Source: Clostridium sp. TW13 (GTDB lineage: Bacteria > Bacillota > Clostridia > Clostridiales > Clostridiaceae). Taken from it: a stretch of DNA of 64,000 bases. The notes beneath the pieces are model-generated. The model made no database searches. It was not told the DNA's origin and saw nothing but the letters and a program-made list of their open reading frames with translations. Of the stretch, positions 16,810 through 25,876 are shown piece after piece (the stretch's first letter is position 1; each line of letters opens with the position of its first letter). Where the stretch lies: positions 1,684,362 to 1,748,361 of the forward strand of contig NZ_BROD01000001.1 of assembly GCF_024345225.1 (NCBI RefSeq), read 5' to 3'. Both the position numbers and the translations under genes were made by a program.

Positions 16810-17820
16810 CTACAACTGGTTAACACTAGGGTTGTTAAAGTTTGCCCATGCTAAGTTACTGTCAATGCATCTAGCCATTCTGTAAGCTATTGGTTTAAAT
16901 CCGCACTTGGGCCAAAATGTTGAGGAAGCAAGGTTGGCTATTCTCCAATCTGCTACTATACTGTTATACCCTTTTTCTTTCATAATCCTATAGCCTTCGT
17001 TCATCAATTTTTTGCCAACCCCATTTCCCATTTGGGAATAGTAAGTGCCAGCAACACTCAACTCTACCCCATTATCAGGTACCATTAAATCAGGAGCAAT
17101 AGGCCAATATGCTTGAAATCCTAACCCCCTCAATTCTTTTTCTGCAATAAAGATCATTGCGTCATCATCCTCTACCGCACACTTATATCCGTTTTTTATA
17201 TCTGTTAATACTTCAGGTAAAGCAGGCGCAAAGCAAGGTGATGAATTTTGATATGATTGGATTATAGTGTACATATTCCCCATTGTTTCACTATCCATTC
17301 TATTAGCAACCCTAATCTTTGCATCAGATACATTTTCAAAAGGCTTGTATTCCTCTATGTTCATTACCCCATGTACTTGCTCAATAAAAAAGCTTAATTT
17401 TATGAAGGCATCATAGTATACCTGGTTTCCAAGAGGTACTATAGTATAATGCATAAAGCATCCTTGTTCAAGCCATAAAATAGCAACCTTCGCATAGAGA
17501 TTTCTTATAAGCTCAGAGGATTGATCTGATCTGATTGCAATTCCTTCATATGGGATCCATACATGCCTGCCTCGTCTATTATCAATCTTTATCTCTCCAA
17601 TTATATATCCTGCTAGTTTACCATTATCAAATGCTCCTATACCAATAACTTTACTACTAGTAAACAATTTTTCAAGTGAATCTGTGATATATGTTGTATT
17701 AAGGCAACTGTTCCTTAGTAAGGCAAGCTCTTCACTCTCAAGGGTTTGCCTATCTATTAGCAAATCAACCATTTCAGATATATCATCAATAGTAATTAAT
17801 CTGAATTCATATTCGCTCAT
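16810..17820 (-). CDS. GNAT acetyltransferase with duplicated domain
   Basis: A 336-residue protein. The C-terminal GNAT domain is clear: VAGTYYSQMGNGVGKKLMNEG holds the pyrophosphate-binding turn and ASSTFWPKCGFKPIAYRM is the terminal element. The N-terminal ~160 residues look like a decayed first GNAT domain (IGIGAFDNGKLAGYIIGEI, then AVLWLEQGC-like helix). I start at 17820 where GGAGG sits five bases upstream. The leader motif lies near 17868. Two terminators follow the gene. Confidence 0.8.
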   Translation of the reverse strand: MSEYEFRLITIDDISEMVDLLIDRQTLESEELALLRNSCLNTTYITDSLEKLFTSSKVIGIGAFDNGKLAGYIIGEIKIDNRRGRHVWIPYEGIAIRSDQSSELIRNLYAKVAILWLEQGCFMHYTIVPLGNQVYYDAFIKLSFFIEQVHGVMNIEEYKPFENVSDAKIRVANRMDSETMGNMYTIIQSYQNSSPCFAPALPEVLTDIKNGYKCAVEDDDAMIFIAEKELRGLGFQAYWPIAPDLMVPDNGVELSVAGTYYSQMGNGVGKKLMNEGYRIMKEKGYNSIVADWRIANLASSTFWPKCGFKPIAYRMARCIDSNLAWANFNNPSVNQL

Positions 17821-18026
17821 TTTTACCTCCAAATCGAATTTGTATTTTATTACATATTTTAGCACAACAAATTACTATTAACTATGCAAAAAACAATTCC
17901 TTATTGTTTTTTATCACATAAGATTGGAATGCAAACATACACCAAAGTAGATATTGGTTTGTAGAGGAAAGTATAGAATATATGCTCCAAAAGCACTTTT
18001 AGATTTCATTATTCTTATTAATAAAA

Positions 18027-18063
18027 ATAGCCTTAGGCAAGTTATATAAACACCTAAGACTAT
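18027..18063 (-). terminator. terminator after the ParB-like gene
   Basis: An 11-base stem with one mismatch (18027-18037 with 18053-18063), followed on the minus strand by TTTTTATT. It lies about 130 bases past the stop codon. The rest of the gap 17821-18192 contains the small dyad GGCACGGTTCACCGTAC near 18080 and nothing else that I can support. Confidence 0.6.
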
Positions 18064-18192
18064 AAATCTCATTTACTTGTGGCACGGTTCACCGTACTGT
18101 AAGTAAAAAAGATTAGATTTTCGTTCAAAAACTAGGCTAAAAGCTATTCCCTATTCGGGTCAATTTTAATTTTAAATCAACATTTTAAAGTT

Positions 18193-19422
18193 CTATATTT
18201 CTCTGAAATAATTATCTATAATATCTCTAATTGCATCATATCCAAAGGTAAAGCTATCATATTCAACTAATAACTTTACAAATAAATCTTGAACTTCATC
18301 ATCCTTATAACGAGATAAAAATAATATACACTCTTCCCAAAGTCCATTAAACATATCAGAATTTAAAATAGAAAAGCTCAAAGTTCTAGCTCTTTCTTCA
18401 TTATGAACTCTTAAATTATAAAATATTTCTTTTAACTCATCACAATTATCTATACTTCTATACCTTAATAAAGCTTTAATTTTCTCCTCAGAAATATCCT
18501 CTGCAATATTAGATAAAGCATAATACTCATAATTTGGAAACTTAACTTTAGGCTTACCAATATTTATAGGTTTATAACATTTATCTTCTAAATAAACCTC
18601 TTCATATACTAAATCTTCTTTTATATCTCTTTTTTTATCATAAAATTTTATAATTTCTTCAGAAGCTTTAATATCAGAATACTTCACATTATTTACACCA
18701 TAATTTATTCCGCTTTCTTTTGTATTATAATTTTCATATGGAAATACATTCATTATTGTTAAACATTTAATAGATTTTCCTTCTAAATAAGAGGCAGTTG
18801 CTTTATGATGTCCATCAATCAATAATCCCAATGCTCCTCTAAAATCTATTGCAAGTCCGTATAAAACCTCGTTGTTCCTTATTTTTCTTCTATAATATTC
18901 TACTCTGTCATTATTATAAATATTAGTCCCTTGTGAAGGTAATAAAAACTTTGGTTCTGTAACAATAGTCCCATATTCCCAATGATAAAAATAAGCACTT
19001 GCTGCAATATGATTGGCGCTATTATCTAATCTCCAAAAGAAGTTATCATCTCCATCTGTAGGATAAAACTCCATTTCCTTTAATACATAGTACCCATCAT
19101 CTAATAAGCTTAGTATAGATTTAATTTTCTCAAATCCATCTTCTAGTCCATGAATACTATTTATGTTATCAAGAATTTTTATAATCTCCACATCAACTTC
19201 TTCTCTACCCTCTGCCAATGCAATCATTGTTGCACAAGTTGGACAATATTCCGAAGTGTATAGTATAAGTGGAATGTCATTTAAGTAATATGCTATTTTT
19301 ATATTGTTATTTATGTCTTTTACATACTTCATTTTAAGCTTGCTTTGTCCATTAGTGATTTTAAATAATATATCTGATTTACATAGAATGTCTATCTTTT
19401 CTACTGTAGGTTTTATTATCAT
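18193..19422 (-). CDS. ParB/sulfiredoxin-fold protein with N-terminal CxxC
   Basis: A 409-residue protein. ALGLLIDGHHKATASYLEGK at about residues 200-219 is the ParB-like nuclease/sulfiredoxin signature (DGHHR...A), a fold that binds nucleotide. The N-terminal part has LYTSEYCPTCATMIALAEG, a thioredoxin-like CPTC. The C-terminal ~150 residues are helical and acidic, with DKKRDIKEDL and a final helix-rich repeat. It is not a chromosome-partition ParB since the DNA-binding part is absent. GGGGG lies six bases before the ATG. Function unknown. Confidence 0.55.
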   Translation of the reverse strand: MIIKPTVEKIDILCKSDILFKITNGQSKLKMKYVKDINNNIKIAYYLNDIPLILYTSEYCPTCATMIALAEGREEVDVEIIKILDNINSIHGLEDGFEKIKSILSLLDDGYYVLKEMEFYPTDGDDNFFWRLDNSANHIAASAYFYHWEYGTIVTEPKFLLPSQGTNIYNNDRVEYYRRKIRNNEVLYGLAIDFRGALGLLIDGHHKATASYLEGKSIKCLTIMNVFPYENYNTKESGINYGVNNVKYSDIKASEEIIKFYDKKRDIKEDLVYEEVYLEDKCYKPINIGKPKVKFPNYEYYALSNIAEDISEEKIKALLRYRSIDNCDELKEIFYNLRVHNEERARTLSFSILNSDMFNGLWEECILFLSRYKDDEVQDLFVKLLVEYDSFTFGYDAIRDIIDNYFREI

Positions 19423-19539
19423 ACTATTCCCCCTATAATTTCTTCACCTGATTCTAAACTTTATACTCTTAATAATCAAAATAATTATGTAACCACAAAA
19501 ACAGAAAAAAGCTTAAATCTGAATCCTCTTACCTCTGGT

Positions 19540-19815
19540 TTAATTCTCGTAAAGCCCTTTTAATGTATACTGGTCTAAAATATGTTCATCCATTTCATGA
19601 TATAGCTCATTTAACAGAAAACCTTTTTGTAAATTTAGCAATTTATCTAATGCAAAAACATGAAACTCATAAACATGTGCTTTATCTGGTGGTGTCATAC
19701 CACCATAATAGCAAGAAAGCTCCTTTATTTGCTGATTTCCTTGCAAGCTAGTCCAACTATTGGTGCCTTGTATAAAGTCATCTGCTATCTGACTCTCATC
19801 ATCTTTTAGAAACAT
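19540..19815 (-). pseudogene. YbhB/PEBP family protein, N-terminally truncated
   Basis: CYYGGMTPPDKAHVYEFHVFALDKLL and the closing HILDQYTLKGLYEN are unmistakable for the C-terminal half of bacterial phosphatidylethanolamine-binding (Raf kinase inhibitor-like) proteins, normally about 150-180 residues. Only 91 residues remain; the ligand-binding DPD-x-P half is gone, and the 50 bases upstream to the next gene leave no room for it. The ribosome binding site is poor. Confidence 0.75.
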
Positions 19816-19868
19816 ATTTAATACTCTCTAATATATATTAAAAATACATTTGAATTTTATAATTATTA

Positions 19869-21080
19869 CTATTTACCCAATATTACCTTATAAGATTCAT
19901 CTGATAGACCACTTGATTTTAAGAATGTACAAAATCTTGCGAAACAATCATAAACTTCATTTATAACTTCATCAGTGACAGCATTTCTATCTTCCCACCA
20001 CCAATTTTTTATTACTAGAGGTGCATCTCCCCTATGTATTTCAGGTTCAAACCTTGCTATTATTTTATCTCCGTATAATACTGGCAGCACATAATATCCA
20101 TACTTTCTTTTAGAAACAGGTACATAAACTTCCCAACTATATTCAAAATTAAAAATATCCTTTACTAACTTTCTATCCCAAAGAAGATTATCAAGCGGAG
20201 CTAAGAAGGTTACTTTTTTATGAAAATTCTGTTCTGCTTCTGCTAAAATATGTGAATCCTCTGTTCTTATATAAAAATTCTCATGAACTCCTTCTACATA
20301 AACCCTTAGCAACTCTCCTTCATCACATAACTCTTGTAATATTTCATTCCTTAATTTCTTTTCTGAAACGAAATGTCCAAGCCATCCACCACCATTTCTA
20401 TCCCAGTATATTCCTATACTACCTATTCTTCTTTTGAAGTACCATTTATAAAAACTCCTATCATTATCAAAAGGATCTTTCATTTGGAAAACTTCTTTTG
20501 GAAGTACATTCTCTATAAGGTCATAAACTCTTTGAACATTTTTCTTTTCTTTAACTCCTAAGATTCCTATATTAAACATATAATCCATAGTAGCACTAGA
20601 AAACTTTCCATGTCCCCATCCACATAGTTTAGTTTCCCCTAAGTCTATCTTAGAAGGTAAACATGCACCATTTTCAGAAATATATTTTTTTACTATATCA
20701 ACATAGGTAATTGCTTCACTTGAATTTCGTCTTTTAAGTAATTCTTCTAGCTCTGACTTCCTTCTATTTCTTATTCTTTCAAAGTATGCCCAATCTTCAG
20801 TGCAATAGATAGACATCATTTTATCCCATCCATCTATTAATTCTCTATCCCCATACATCAATTTTTCTAACATATTAGGTTTATAATTTTCTATTCTAGA
20901 TTGTAGTATAAGATCTATATTTCTCCCTACTACATTTAATGGGTCATATTGTAGACATCCAACTCTTTTAACAAATTCTTTAATACCGGTATAACTTTTA
21001 AATTGTTTTGGATAATGTAATCCCTGATAAACAATTAAGAATTTTCTTAATTGCTCTTTTGATAAATATATTTTTTCCAT
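19869..21080 (-). CDS. YcaQ/AlkZ-like winged-helix DNA glycosylase
   Basis: A 403-residue protein of the HTH_42 family, which includes E. coli YcaQ and Streptomyces AlkZ, glycosylases that unhook bulky alkylation and interstrand-crosslink lesions. LQYDPLNVVGR at residues 43-53 sits where the family's catalytic Q-x-Q/Q-x-D motif lies (Q44, D46). Later landmarks are LIDGWDKMMSIY, LAPLDNLLWDRKL and VPVSKRKYGYYVLPVLYGD. The start at 21080 is chosen for GGAGAG seven bases upstream. In this array it could give protection against DNA-alkylating natural products. Confidence 0.85.
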   Translation of the reverse strand: MEKIYLSKEQLRKFLIVYQGLHYPKQFKSYTGIKEFVKRVGCLQYDPLNVVGRNIDLILQSRIENYKPNMLEKLMYGDRELIDGWDKMMSIYCTEDWAYFERIRNRRKSELEELLKRRNSSEAITYVDIVKKYISENGACLPSKIDLGETKLCGWGHGKFSSATMDYMFNIGILGVKEKKNVQRVYDLIENVLPKEVFQMKDPFDNDRSFYKWYFKRRIGSIGIYWDRNGGGWLGHFVSEKKLRNEILQELCDEGELLRVYVEGVHENFYIRTEDSHILAEAEQNFHKKVTFLAPLDNLLWDRKLVKDIFNFEYSWEVYVPVSKRKYGYYVLPVLYGDKIIARFEPEIHRGDAPLVIKNWWWEDRNAVTDEVINEVYDCFARFCTFLKSSGLSDESYKVILGK

Positions 21081-21224
21081 AAAATACTCTCCAAATAAAT
21101 CTTCATAATTAATTCTAATTTTATTATATATAAAGATATGCGACAACTGTATGACGTATATTATTTACAAATATTAATAATTTCTTTGCTTTTCATGCTT
21201 TATTGAAAAAGATTTCTCCATAAA

Positions 21225-21255
21225 AGAAGGAGTATCCTTCATAGATACACCTTCT
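21225..21255 (-). terminator. hairpin near the HTH remnant
   Basis: A 12-base stem with one mismatch (21225-21236 with 21244-21255) just past the stop of the remnant at 21264. Confidence 0.5.
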
Positions 21256-21263
21256 TTGCATCA

Positions 21264-21408
21264 TTCAACAACTGATACGCCCCCACCAATACCCGAATAT
21301 GTAACTATAGGAATTCCTGACTTATTTAATGTATCTAAGTCACGAAAAATTGTACACTTAGCAACTTCAAGTCTTTACTATAGCTCTTTTATTTCATTGA
21401 TGGTAAGA
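21264..21408 (-). pseudogene. YafY/WYL-type transcriptional regulator, N-terminal remnant
   Basis: One minus-strand frame reads TIFRDLDTLNKSGIPIVTYSG and ends at a TGA, matching the recognition helix and wing of HTH_11/WYL regulators (R-D-I-x-x-L...G-x-P-I). Just upstream the frame is interrupted by a TAG within the preceding helix, and the ligand-binding domain is absent. This remnant is the only content of the gap 21081-21561 besides a hairpin. Confidence 0.6.
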
Positions 21409-21561
21409 AAATATATATTCCTTTAACACCTTACAAATAAGCCAAAACCCTAACAATAAACTGTTTAATGTTGGGCTTCAGAAAATTAAGTTAGAAAATA
21501 TTAATAATTACGTAGTGGTATTCTTTTGCTCTCAAATTAGAAACTGCTTATTCTTACGGAT

Positions 21562-22038
21562 TTATTTCGCCGTTTTATTGATAAAATCAATTTCATACTG
21601 ATACTCACCGTATTTTTTTTCGTTATCAGTAAGCGTCCCCTCTGTGAGAGATATACGCAAAACTATTGAGTTCGGATTGTCCTCATCACCAACTTCATCA
21701 AACCAGTTGAAAATCTTTTTAAATTTCGCTCTGATTTCCGCATTCTTTTCATCCTTGACCCAACCTAGATTTTTAGCTATGCCATGGAAAGCATACCAAT
21801 CCATCCCAGCAACGGAAACCTCGTTGTTCTTTTCAATTTGCAGCATTTTATTTTTTTTGGCATCTGTAGAAACATAAAATACGCCATCTTCATAATAAGC
21901 ACAAACCATACGGACTGCAGGGCGTGGATTACCAGCAGCATTCGAAGATAGTGATATTGTCGCAAGGGCAATAACTTCTTCTTTGCCATTTCCACAACGT
22001 TCCTCCATAAGTTTCATTGCATTTTCATATTTGCTCAT
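21562..22038 (-). CDS. pyridoxamine 5'-phosphate oxidase family flavoprotein
   Basis: A 158-residue split-beta-barrel protein of the PNPOx/general stress 26-like type: EVIALATISLSSNAAGNPRPAVRMV, DGVFYVSTDAKKNKMLQIEKN and NEVSVAGMDWYAFHGIA are the FMN-binding strands. Such small members bind FMN or F420-like cofactors and reduce diverse substrates. AAAGGAG precedes the ATG. Slightly more G+C-rich than its neighbours. Confidence 0.75.
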   Translation of the reverse strand: MSKYENAMKLMEERCGNGKEEVIALATISLSSNAAGNPRPAVRMVCAYYEDGVFYVSTDAKKNKMLQIEKNNEVSVAGMDWYAFHGIAKNLGWVKDEKNAEIRAKFKKIFNWFDEVGDEDNPNSIVLRISLTEGTLTDNEKKYGEYQYEIDFINKTAK

Positions 22039-22111
22039 TTCAAATTTCTCCTTTTAATTTATTTTTTCATGCTATAACTATAATAAAATCACTTTAAAAG
22101 CGACTCGAGAT

Positions 22112-22726
22112 TTACAATTCGAGGTTTAGCCACAAAGCAGGACGGACACCGCCTATACATTTTCCATCACCGATGTTACCCTTCAATATATTGTTGCCTT
22201 GGATACCTATATTACCGTCAGTCCCGAAGATGTATACGGCTTTTACATTAACGCGGCCTGGGGAGCGAAGCCACCACCAACAATACCCTCCACCATGAAG
22301 TTTCGCTAATCGCTTACTATTATTTTTATCTTTTCTTTCAAACCAATATCTTTGATTTTTTCCTGGATTATTCAGCTTCGAAAGACTATCACCGAAATAC
22401 TTGCACACTTCCTCAAGGCTTAACAAAAATATACTATCTTGGGTATCTGGTCCGCCTTTTGAATGATACCACTGATTATCAAGATTTTTATTTATTACTG
22501 GAATTATTCTTGATTTATCTTTTGCATTGAACTTGTCATAAAATTCATCATTTAGATATTTTCTTAACGCACAATCAGACCATGTTATATCTTTATAAGC
22601 ATCATGGTATGGACGTTGTTCTATAATTTCTTCGGTTATAATCAAAGCCGTATTGTTTTGTATGTCAAGCACACGCCAATTATAACCTCCAAATGATAGT
22701 GATGAATCGATTTTAATATTTTCCAT
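22112..22726 (-). CDS. DUF6273 domain protein
   Basis: A 204-residue protein of the DUF6273 type: YNWRVLDIQNNTALIITEEI at the start, W-S-x-C-x-L-R-K-Y-L-N-x-E-F-Y (DITWSDCALRKYLN) in the middle, and CWWWLRSPGR...GGVRPALWLNL at the end. It has no signal peptide here, unlike many family members attached to surface proteins. It lies 32 bases after the MerR gene with AAGGGG before its ATG, so the two are probably one operon. Confidence 0.75.
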   Translation of the reverse strand: MENIKIDSSLSFGGYNWRVLDIQNNTALIITEEIIEQRPYHDAYKDITWSDCALRKYLNDEFYDKFNAKDKSRIIPVINKNLDNQWYHSKGGPDTQDSIFLLSLEEVCKYFGDSLSKLNNPGKNQRYWFERKDKNNSKRLAKLHGGGYCWWWLRSPGRVNVKAVYIFGTDGNIGIQGNNILKGNIGDGKCIGGVRPALWLNLEL

Positions 22727-22758
22727 ATAACCCCTTCTCTCTTTGTAATAGTATATTT

Positions 22759-23739
22759 TTATATCCCTTCTTTTAGCTTGATGGGAAAATATCTTTGCAT
22801 TTGCTTATAACCAAGTCCTTTTTCTATGTCTTTATAGGCAATATCTCGTCCATCTTCAAATAAATAAGGCATATTAAACATAACATTGCGATCTTTGTCA
22901 AGCTCAAAATTTGTGCTTTCAATCCATACGCGAACTTTATCTTCCACTTTGCGTATGCTCTCGTTGTCATCGTCAATACTGACTGCCATAGCGTATAAGC
23001 CTCCCGGAAAATCGAACAATTTAAAAGGACTTACATCTGCATTGGTAACACCATCTTTAACAGCACATATCCATTCAGCTTTATCATTTTTAGAAAGTAA
23101 GAAATCAAAACAATCGAAAATCACACTCTTATATAAATGACAATACTGCCATAACTGGTACATATACCCTCCCTCTTTAAACATATCTCCCCACGGTTGA
23201 TCGCCGCATGTTATCGCTTTGAAGTTCGGTATCCTGACAACCATTATATCTGGAATTTTTTTATCTAATTTTTCCGTTATTTCAAGCAATCGGTTTATAT
23301 TGGAAGGCTTGCCGATATAGTCAACGCTTATCAACTGTGTTTCAATCTCTTTAGCCTTGTTATACAGCAATTTTATGTCTGAGTTGTCTGCAAAGTTCAC
23401 TTGTTCGATTTCATGTATAAAATCAAGCACGATTTCTTTCAACTCATGCAAAAGCGCAACCTCGTCGTCTATGCTCTCTACTTTTTTCCCTAGTACTTCT
23501 AAAACTACATCAGAACCAGAAGTATTGAAAACACGTTGAATGTCTTTTATGCTGATATTAAGCTTTCGTAAAATTAGTATTTGTTCAAGCCTCCTAACAG
23601 CATTTTCGTCGTACATTCTATATTTATAGTCATCACTTCGGGTGCTGGACAGCAATCCCATGTCCTCATAATAACGCAGTGTACGGGCTGTAATGTCATA
23701 TTTGCTTGATACATCTTTGATTTTGATTAAGTTGTTCAT
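22759..23739 (-). CDS. MerR-family transcriptional regulator with effector-binding domain
   Basis: A 326-residue regulator. Residues 1-70 form the MerR winged helix (IKDVSSKYDITARTLRYYED, then RRLEQILILRKLNIS), followed by a coiled-coil dimer helix (to ~125) and a C-terminal GyrI-like ligand domain ending in FPIKL. MerR proteins twist promoters with overlong spacers, and just such an element lies upstream at 23779-23809. It probably activates itself and the DUF6273 gene on binding a small molecule. GAGGGGG precedes the start. Confidence 0.85.
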   Translation of the reverse strand: MNNLIKIKDVSSKYDITARTLRYYEDMGLLSSTRSDDYKYRMYDENAVRRLEQILILRKLNISIKDIQRVFNTSGSDVVLEVLGKKVESIDDEVALLHELKEIVLDFIHEIEQVNFADNSDIKLLYNKAKEIETQLISVDYIGKPSNINRLLEITEKLDKKIPDIMVVRIPNFKAITCGDQPWGDMFKEGGYMYQLWQYCHLYKSVIFDCFDFLLSKNDKAEWICAVKDGVTNADVSPFKLFDFPGGLYAMAVSIDDDNESIRKVEDKVRVWIESTNFELDKDRNVMFNMPYLFEDGRDIAYKDIEKGLGYKQMQRYFPIKLKEGI

Positions 23740-23778
23740 TTGTTTCCCCCTCTTTTCTTAATTATCAAGGATAAACTT

Positions 23779-23809
23779 AGTATAAAGGCTTCCCTAAAGG
23801 AAGAGTCAA
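23779..23809 (-). promoter_or_regulatory. MerR-type promoter/operator with 19-base spacer
   Basis: On the minus strand TTGACT (complement 23804-23809) and TATACT (complement 23779-23784) are separated by 19 bases holding the perfect dyad CTTCC-TTTAG-GGAAG. This geometry is diagnostic of MerR-controlled promoters and the site is 40 bases before the MerR start codon. Confidence 0.85.
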
Positions 23810-23843
23810 GAGAATAATACTATTTTTCTGTAAAAAGTATAAA

Positions 23844-23893
23844 TTTTCCTCCACCTAATGGATAATCTAAAGTATCCATTAGGTGGAGGAAAA
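23844..23893. terminator. perfect 21-base stem-loop, bidirectional terminator
   Basis: Bases 23844-23864 pair perfectly with 23873-23893 around an 8-base loop. It lies between the methyltransferase gene stop (24000) and the MerR promoter, insulating the two units. Confidence 0.75.
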
Positions 23894-23999
23894 ATGAATT
23901 TGTTCAAGCATAAACTGACATTTACCATAAGACCAGTAGTATGCAATACTACTTCGAAAGTAAGAATTTCATAGAAAGAAATACACTCATCTTTGTATG

Positions 24000-24752
24000 T
24001 TAAAGTTTCTTAGCTAAATATAAAACTATAGTATCATTAAGTGTTATTTTATTACCTGCATCTAAAATAGCAGTTCTTACGCCCTCAAAAAAGTTTGTTC
24101 TATATGGTTCTTTTAATGTAATATGGTCGCAGTTTGTACTTATATACAATACAAATTCATCTGCATTAAGTTCTCTGGTTTTGTGATAATTTCGACATTC
24201 AAAATCAACTAAGCCATATTTCTCAACGTTGTTGTAAGCTAAGCTACAAGTATACTTATTTTCAGGATAAAAATACTTATGATATACCTCTTGTATTTTT
24301 GTATATAAATCTTCGTTAGGTGTTTTATAATCTGTTCGAGTCATCATCATTGCAAATGTCCCACCATTTTTTAATAGATTATAAACTTTTGGGAATCCGA
24401 TTTCTTCTGGTATCCATTGAATTGTTGCAGCAGAATACACCAAATCAAATTTTTGCTGCTCAAAGTCATGTGTTTCAAAATCAGCATTTACAATATGAAA
24501 ATTCTTGTATGAACTAAACTTATTCTTTGTATATTCAGCAAGATGTTCTCCAAGTTCAATTGCCAAATATGAGCAACCTGTTTTTAAAATTGGTTCTGTA
24601 GCTTGACCTGTTCCTGGACCGATTTCAAGAACTGTATTGTCTGTATCAAGCTTTGCATATTCAATAATATCAGAAAAAGCTTCCTCACAATAACGTGGCC
24701 TCCATTTATCAAATTGTTCTGGTATACTGTCAAAAATTTTTCTAAACTCCAT
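24000..24752 (-). CDS. class I SAM-dependent methyltransferase
   Basis: A 250-residue methyltransferase. Motif I is VLEIGPGTGQATE (about residues 41-53), strand 2 ends LAIELGEHLAEY, motif post-II is NADFETHDF and motif IV is FDLVYSAATIQWIP. This pattern is typical of small-molecule methyltransferases of the UbiE/Mtf type. It is the last gene of a six-gene run that begins at 27792. AGGAGG precedes the ATG. Confidence 0.85.
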   Translation of the reverse strand: MEFRKIFDSIPEQFDKWRPRYCEEAFSDIIEYAKLDTDNTVLEIGPGTGQATEPILKTGCSYLAIELGEHLAEYTKNKFSSYKNFHIVNADFETHDFEQQKFDLVYSAATIQWIPEEIGFPKVYNLLKNGGTFAMMMTRTDYKTPNEDLYTKIQEVYHKYFYPENKYTCSLAYNNVEKYGLVDFECRNYHKTRELNADEFVLYISTNCDHITLKEPYRTNFFEGVRTAILDAGNKITLNDTIVLYLAKKL

Positions 24753-24788
24753 TGATATCCCTCCTAAAATAAACTAATAAACTTGTCC

Positions 24789-25337
24789 TTAAGAATTCAG
24801 TTTGCAATATTCATGGACTATTATCTCAACATTGTTTTTTAAGTCCTCATTTCCATTTAGGCGAAGAACTTTACAAGGTAATGAATTAGCCCATTGAGCA
24901 TGGGTACTCATACATGGAGAAGCATCGGTATCATATCTTGCTGCAGTATCAAGAAAATGGCAATGATCTTCATACATATCTCCGCCTTCCATAATTCTCT
25001 CCCCGTATATTTCATATTCTCGCTTATTAATCCTGGCAATTCTAGTATCAATAGATGCAGTAATATGTATTGCCAAATCAAATAACGGAACAAATGGTGC
25101 ATTAAAGCTATCCATTGAACCAGCCATCACAAAATGAGTTCCTTTTGATATATCTTCCATTAATCTACTAATTTTTTCCTCATGGGTATACATAACTGTA
25201 AAAGGTTTATCTGTATCTTTTCTCCAAATATAATCGTCTATATCAAAATACGGAAAATTAAGCTTTTCTGCAACCAATTTTCCCAAGGTTGTTTTTCCAG
25301 ACCCAGCTGAACCAAAAATAATAATTCCTCTTGCCAT
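24789..25337 (-). CDS. small P-loop kinase (adenylate-kinase/shikimate-kinase-like)
   Basis: A 182-residue protein with Walker A GSAGSGKTT (residues 9-17) and an acidic FDIDDYIWR directly after strand 2, as in nucleotide and small-molecule kinases; RIARINKREYEIYGERI supplies lid arginines. The target is unknown. Start at 25337 is preferred because AAGGAG lies 14 bases upstream and no in-frame ATG fits better. It follows a Nudix gene by 41 bases. Confidence 0.75.
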   Translation of the reverse strand: MARGIIIFGSAGSGKTTLGKLVAEKLNFPYFDIDDYIWRKDTDKPFTVMYTHEEKISRLMEDISKGTHFVMAGSMDSFNAPFVPLFDLAIHITASIDTRIARINKREYEIYGERIMEGGDMYEDHCHFLDTAARYDTDASPCMSTHAQWANSLPCKVLRLNGNEDLKNNVEIIVHEYCKLNS

Positions 25338-25378
25338 TTCTTTTAATCTCCTTAACATAAAGTGGAATTTACTTACTA

Positions 25379-25840
25379 TTAATCATTGCAACTAATTTGC
25401 ACAATTTTTAAATCTACTTCATCTATGTAACCTATATTTTCTACCATATCCCAAAGTAATATTTTATCCATTTCGTCATCATCATTTTTTATGAATTCAT
25501 ATAATTCCTCTTGCTCACAGCAAAAAATAGCTTGATATCTTATGTAGCCTTTAGCATCACTTACCTTAGCCAAGCCTTTGAATATCAAGTTCGAATTTCT
25601 CTGATGTGTTTCTTCCAGTAGTTCTCTTTCAGCCGCACATCTAGGAGTTTCTCCTTCCTCAATATGGCCTGCTGGAAACTCCCATTGTTTTCTCCAATTA
25701 TTGTAGCCAAGAACATATTTGTCTTTAATTTTTAAAATAGCAAATGCACCTGTAACATTGGTATATTTATTTATGTCTATTTCTTTTATGTCAATATATT
25801 CTAGCAATTTCCAACCACTTTTGTTTTTCGCTAACACCAT
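25379..25840 (-). CDS. Nudix hydrolase
   Basis: A 153-residue Nudix protein. The box is GHIEEGETPRCAAERELLEE (about residues 61-80), the REx2EE metal site intact though the following GU is replaced by TH. WEFPAGHIEEG marks the substrate-side strand. Nudix enzymes cleave nucleoside diphosphate derivatives. Its stop is 41 bases from the kinase start; GAGGG precedes the ATG. Confidence 0.85.
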   Translation of the reverse strand: MVLAKNKSGWKLLEYIDIKEIDINKYTNVTGAFAILKIKDKYVLGYNNWRKQWEFPAGHIEEGETPRCAAERELLEETHQRNSNLIFKGLAKVSDAKGYIRYQAIFCCEQEELYEFIKNDDDEMDKILLWDMVENIGYIDEVDLKIVQISCND

Positions 25841-25876
25841 CTATATTCCCTCTTACATGAATTATAATAAATAAGA

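Noticed and set aside
18070-18110. GC-richer dyad GGCACGGTTCACCGTAC as part of a tRNA
   Set aside because: No acceptor stem, anticodon arm or T-loop sequence (GGTTCAA) in the right spacing could be found.
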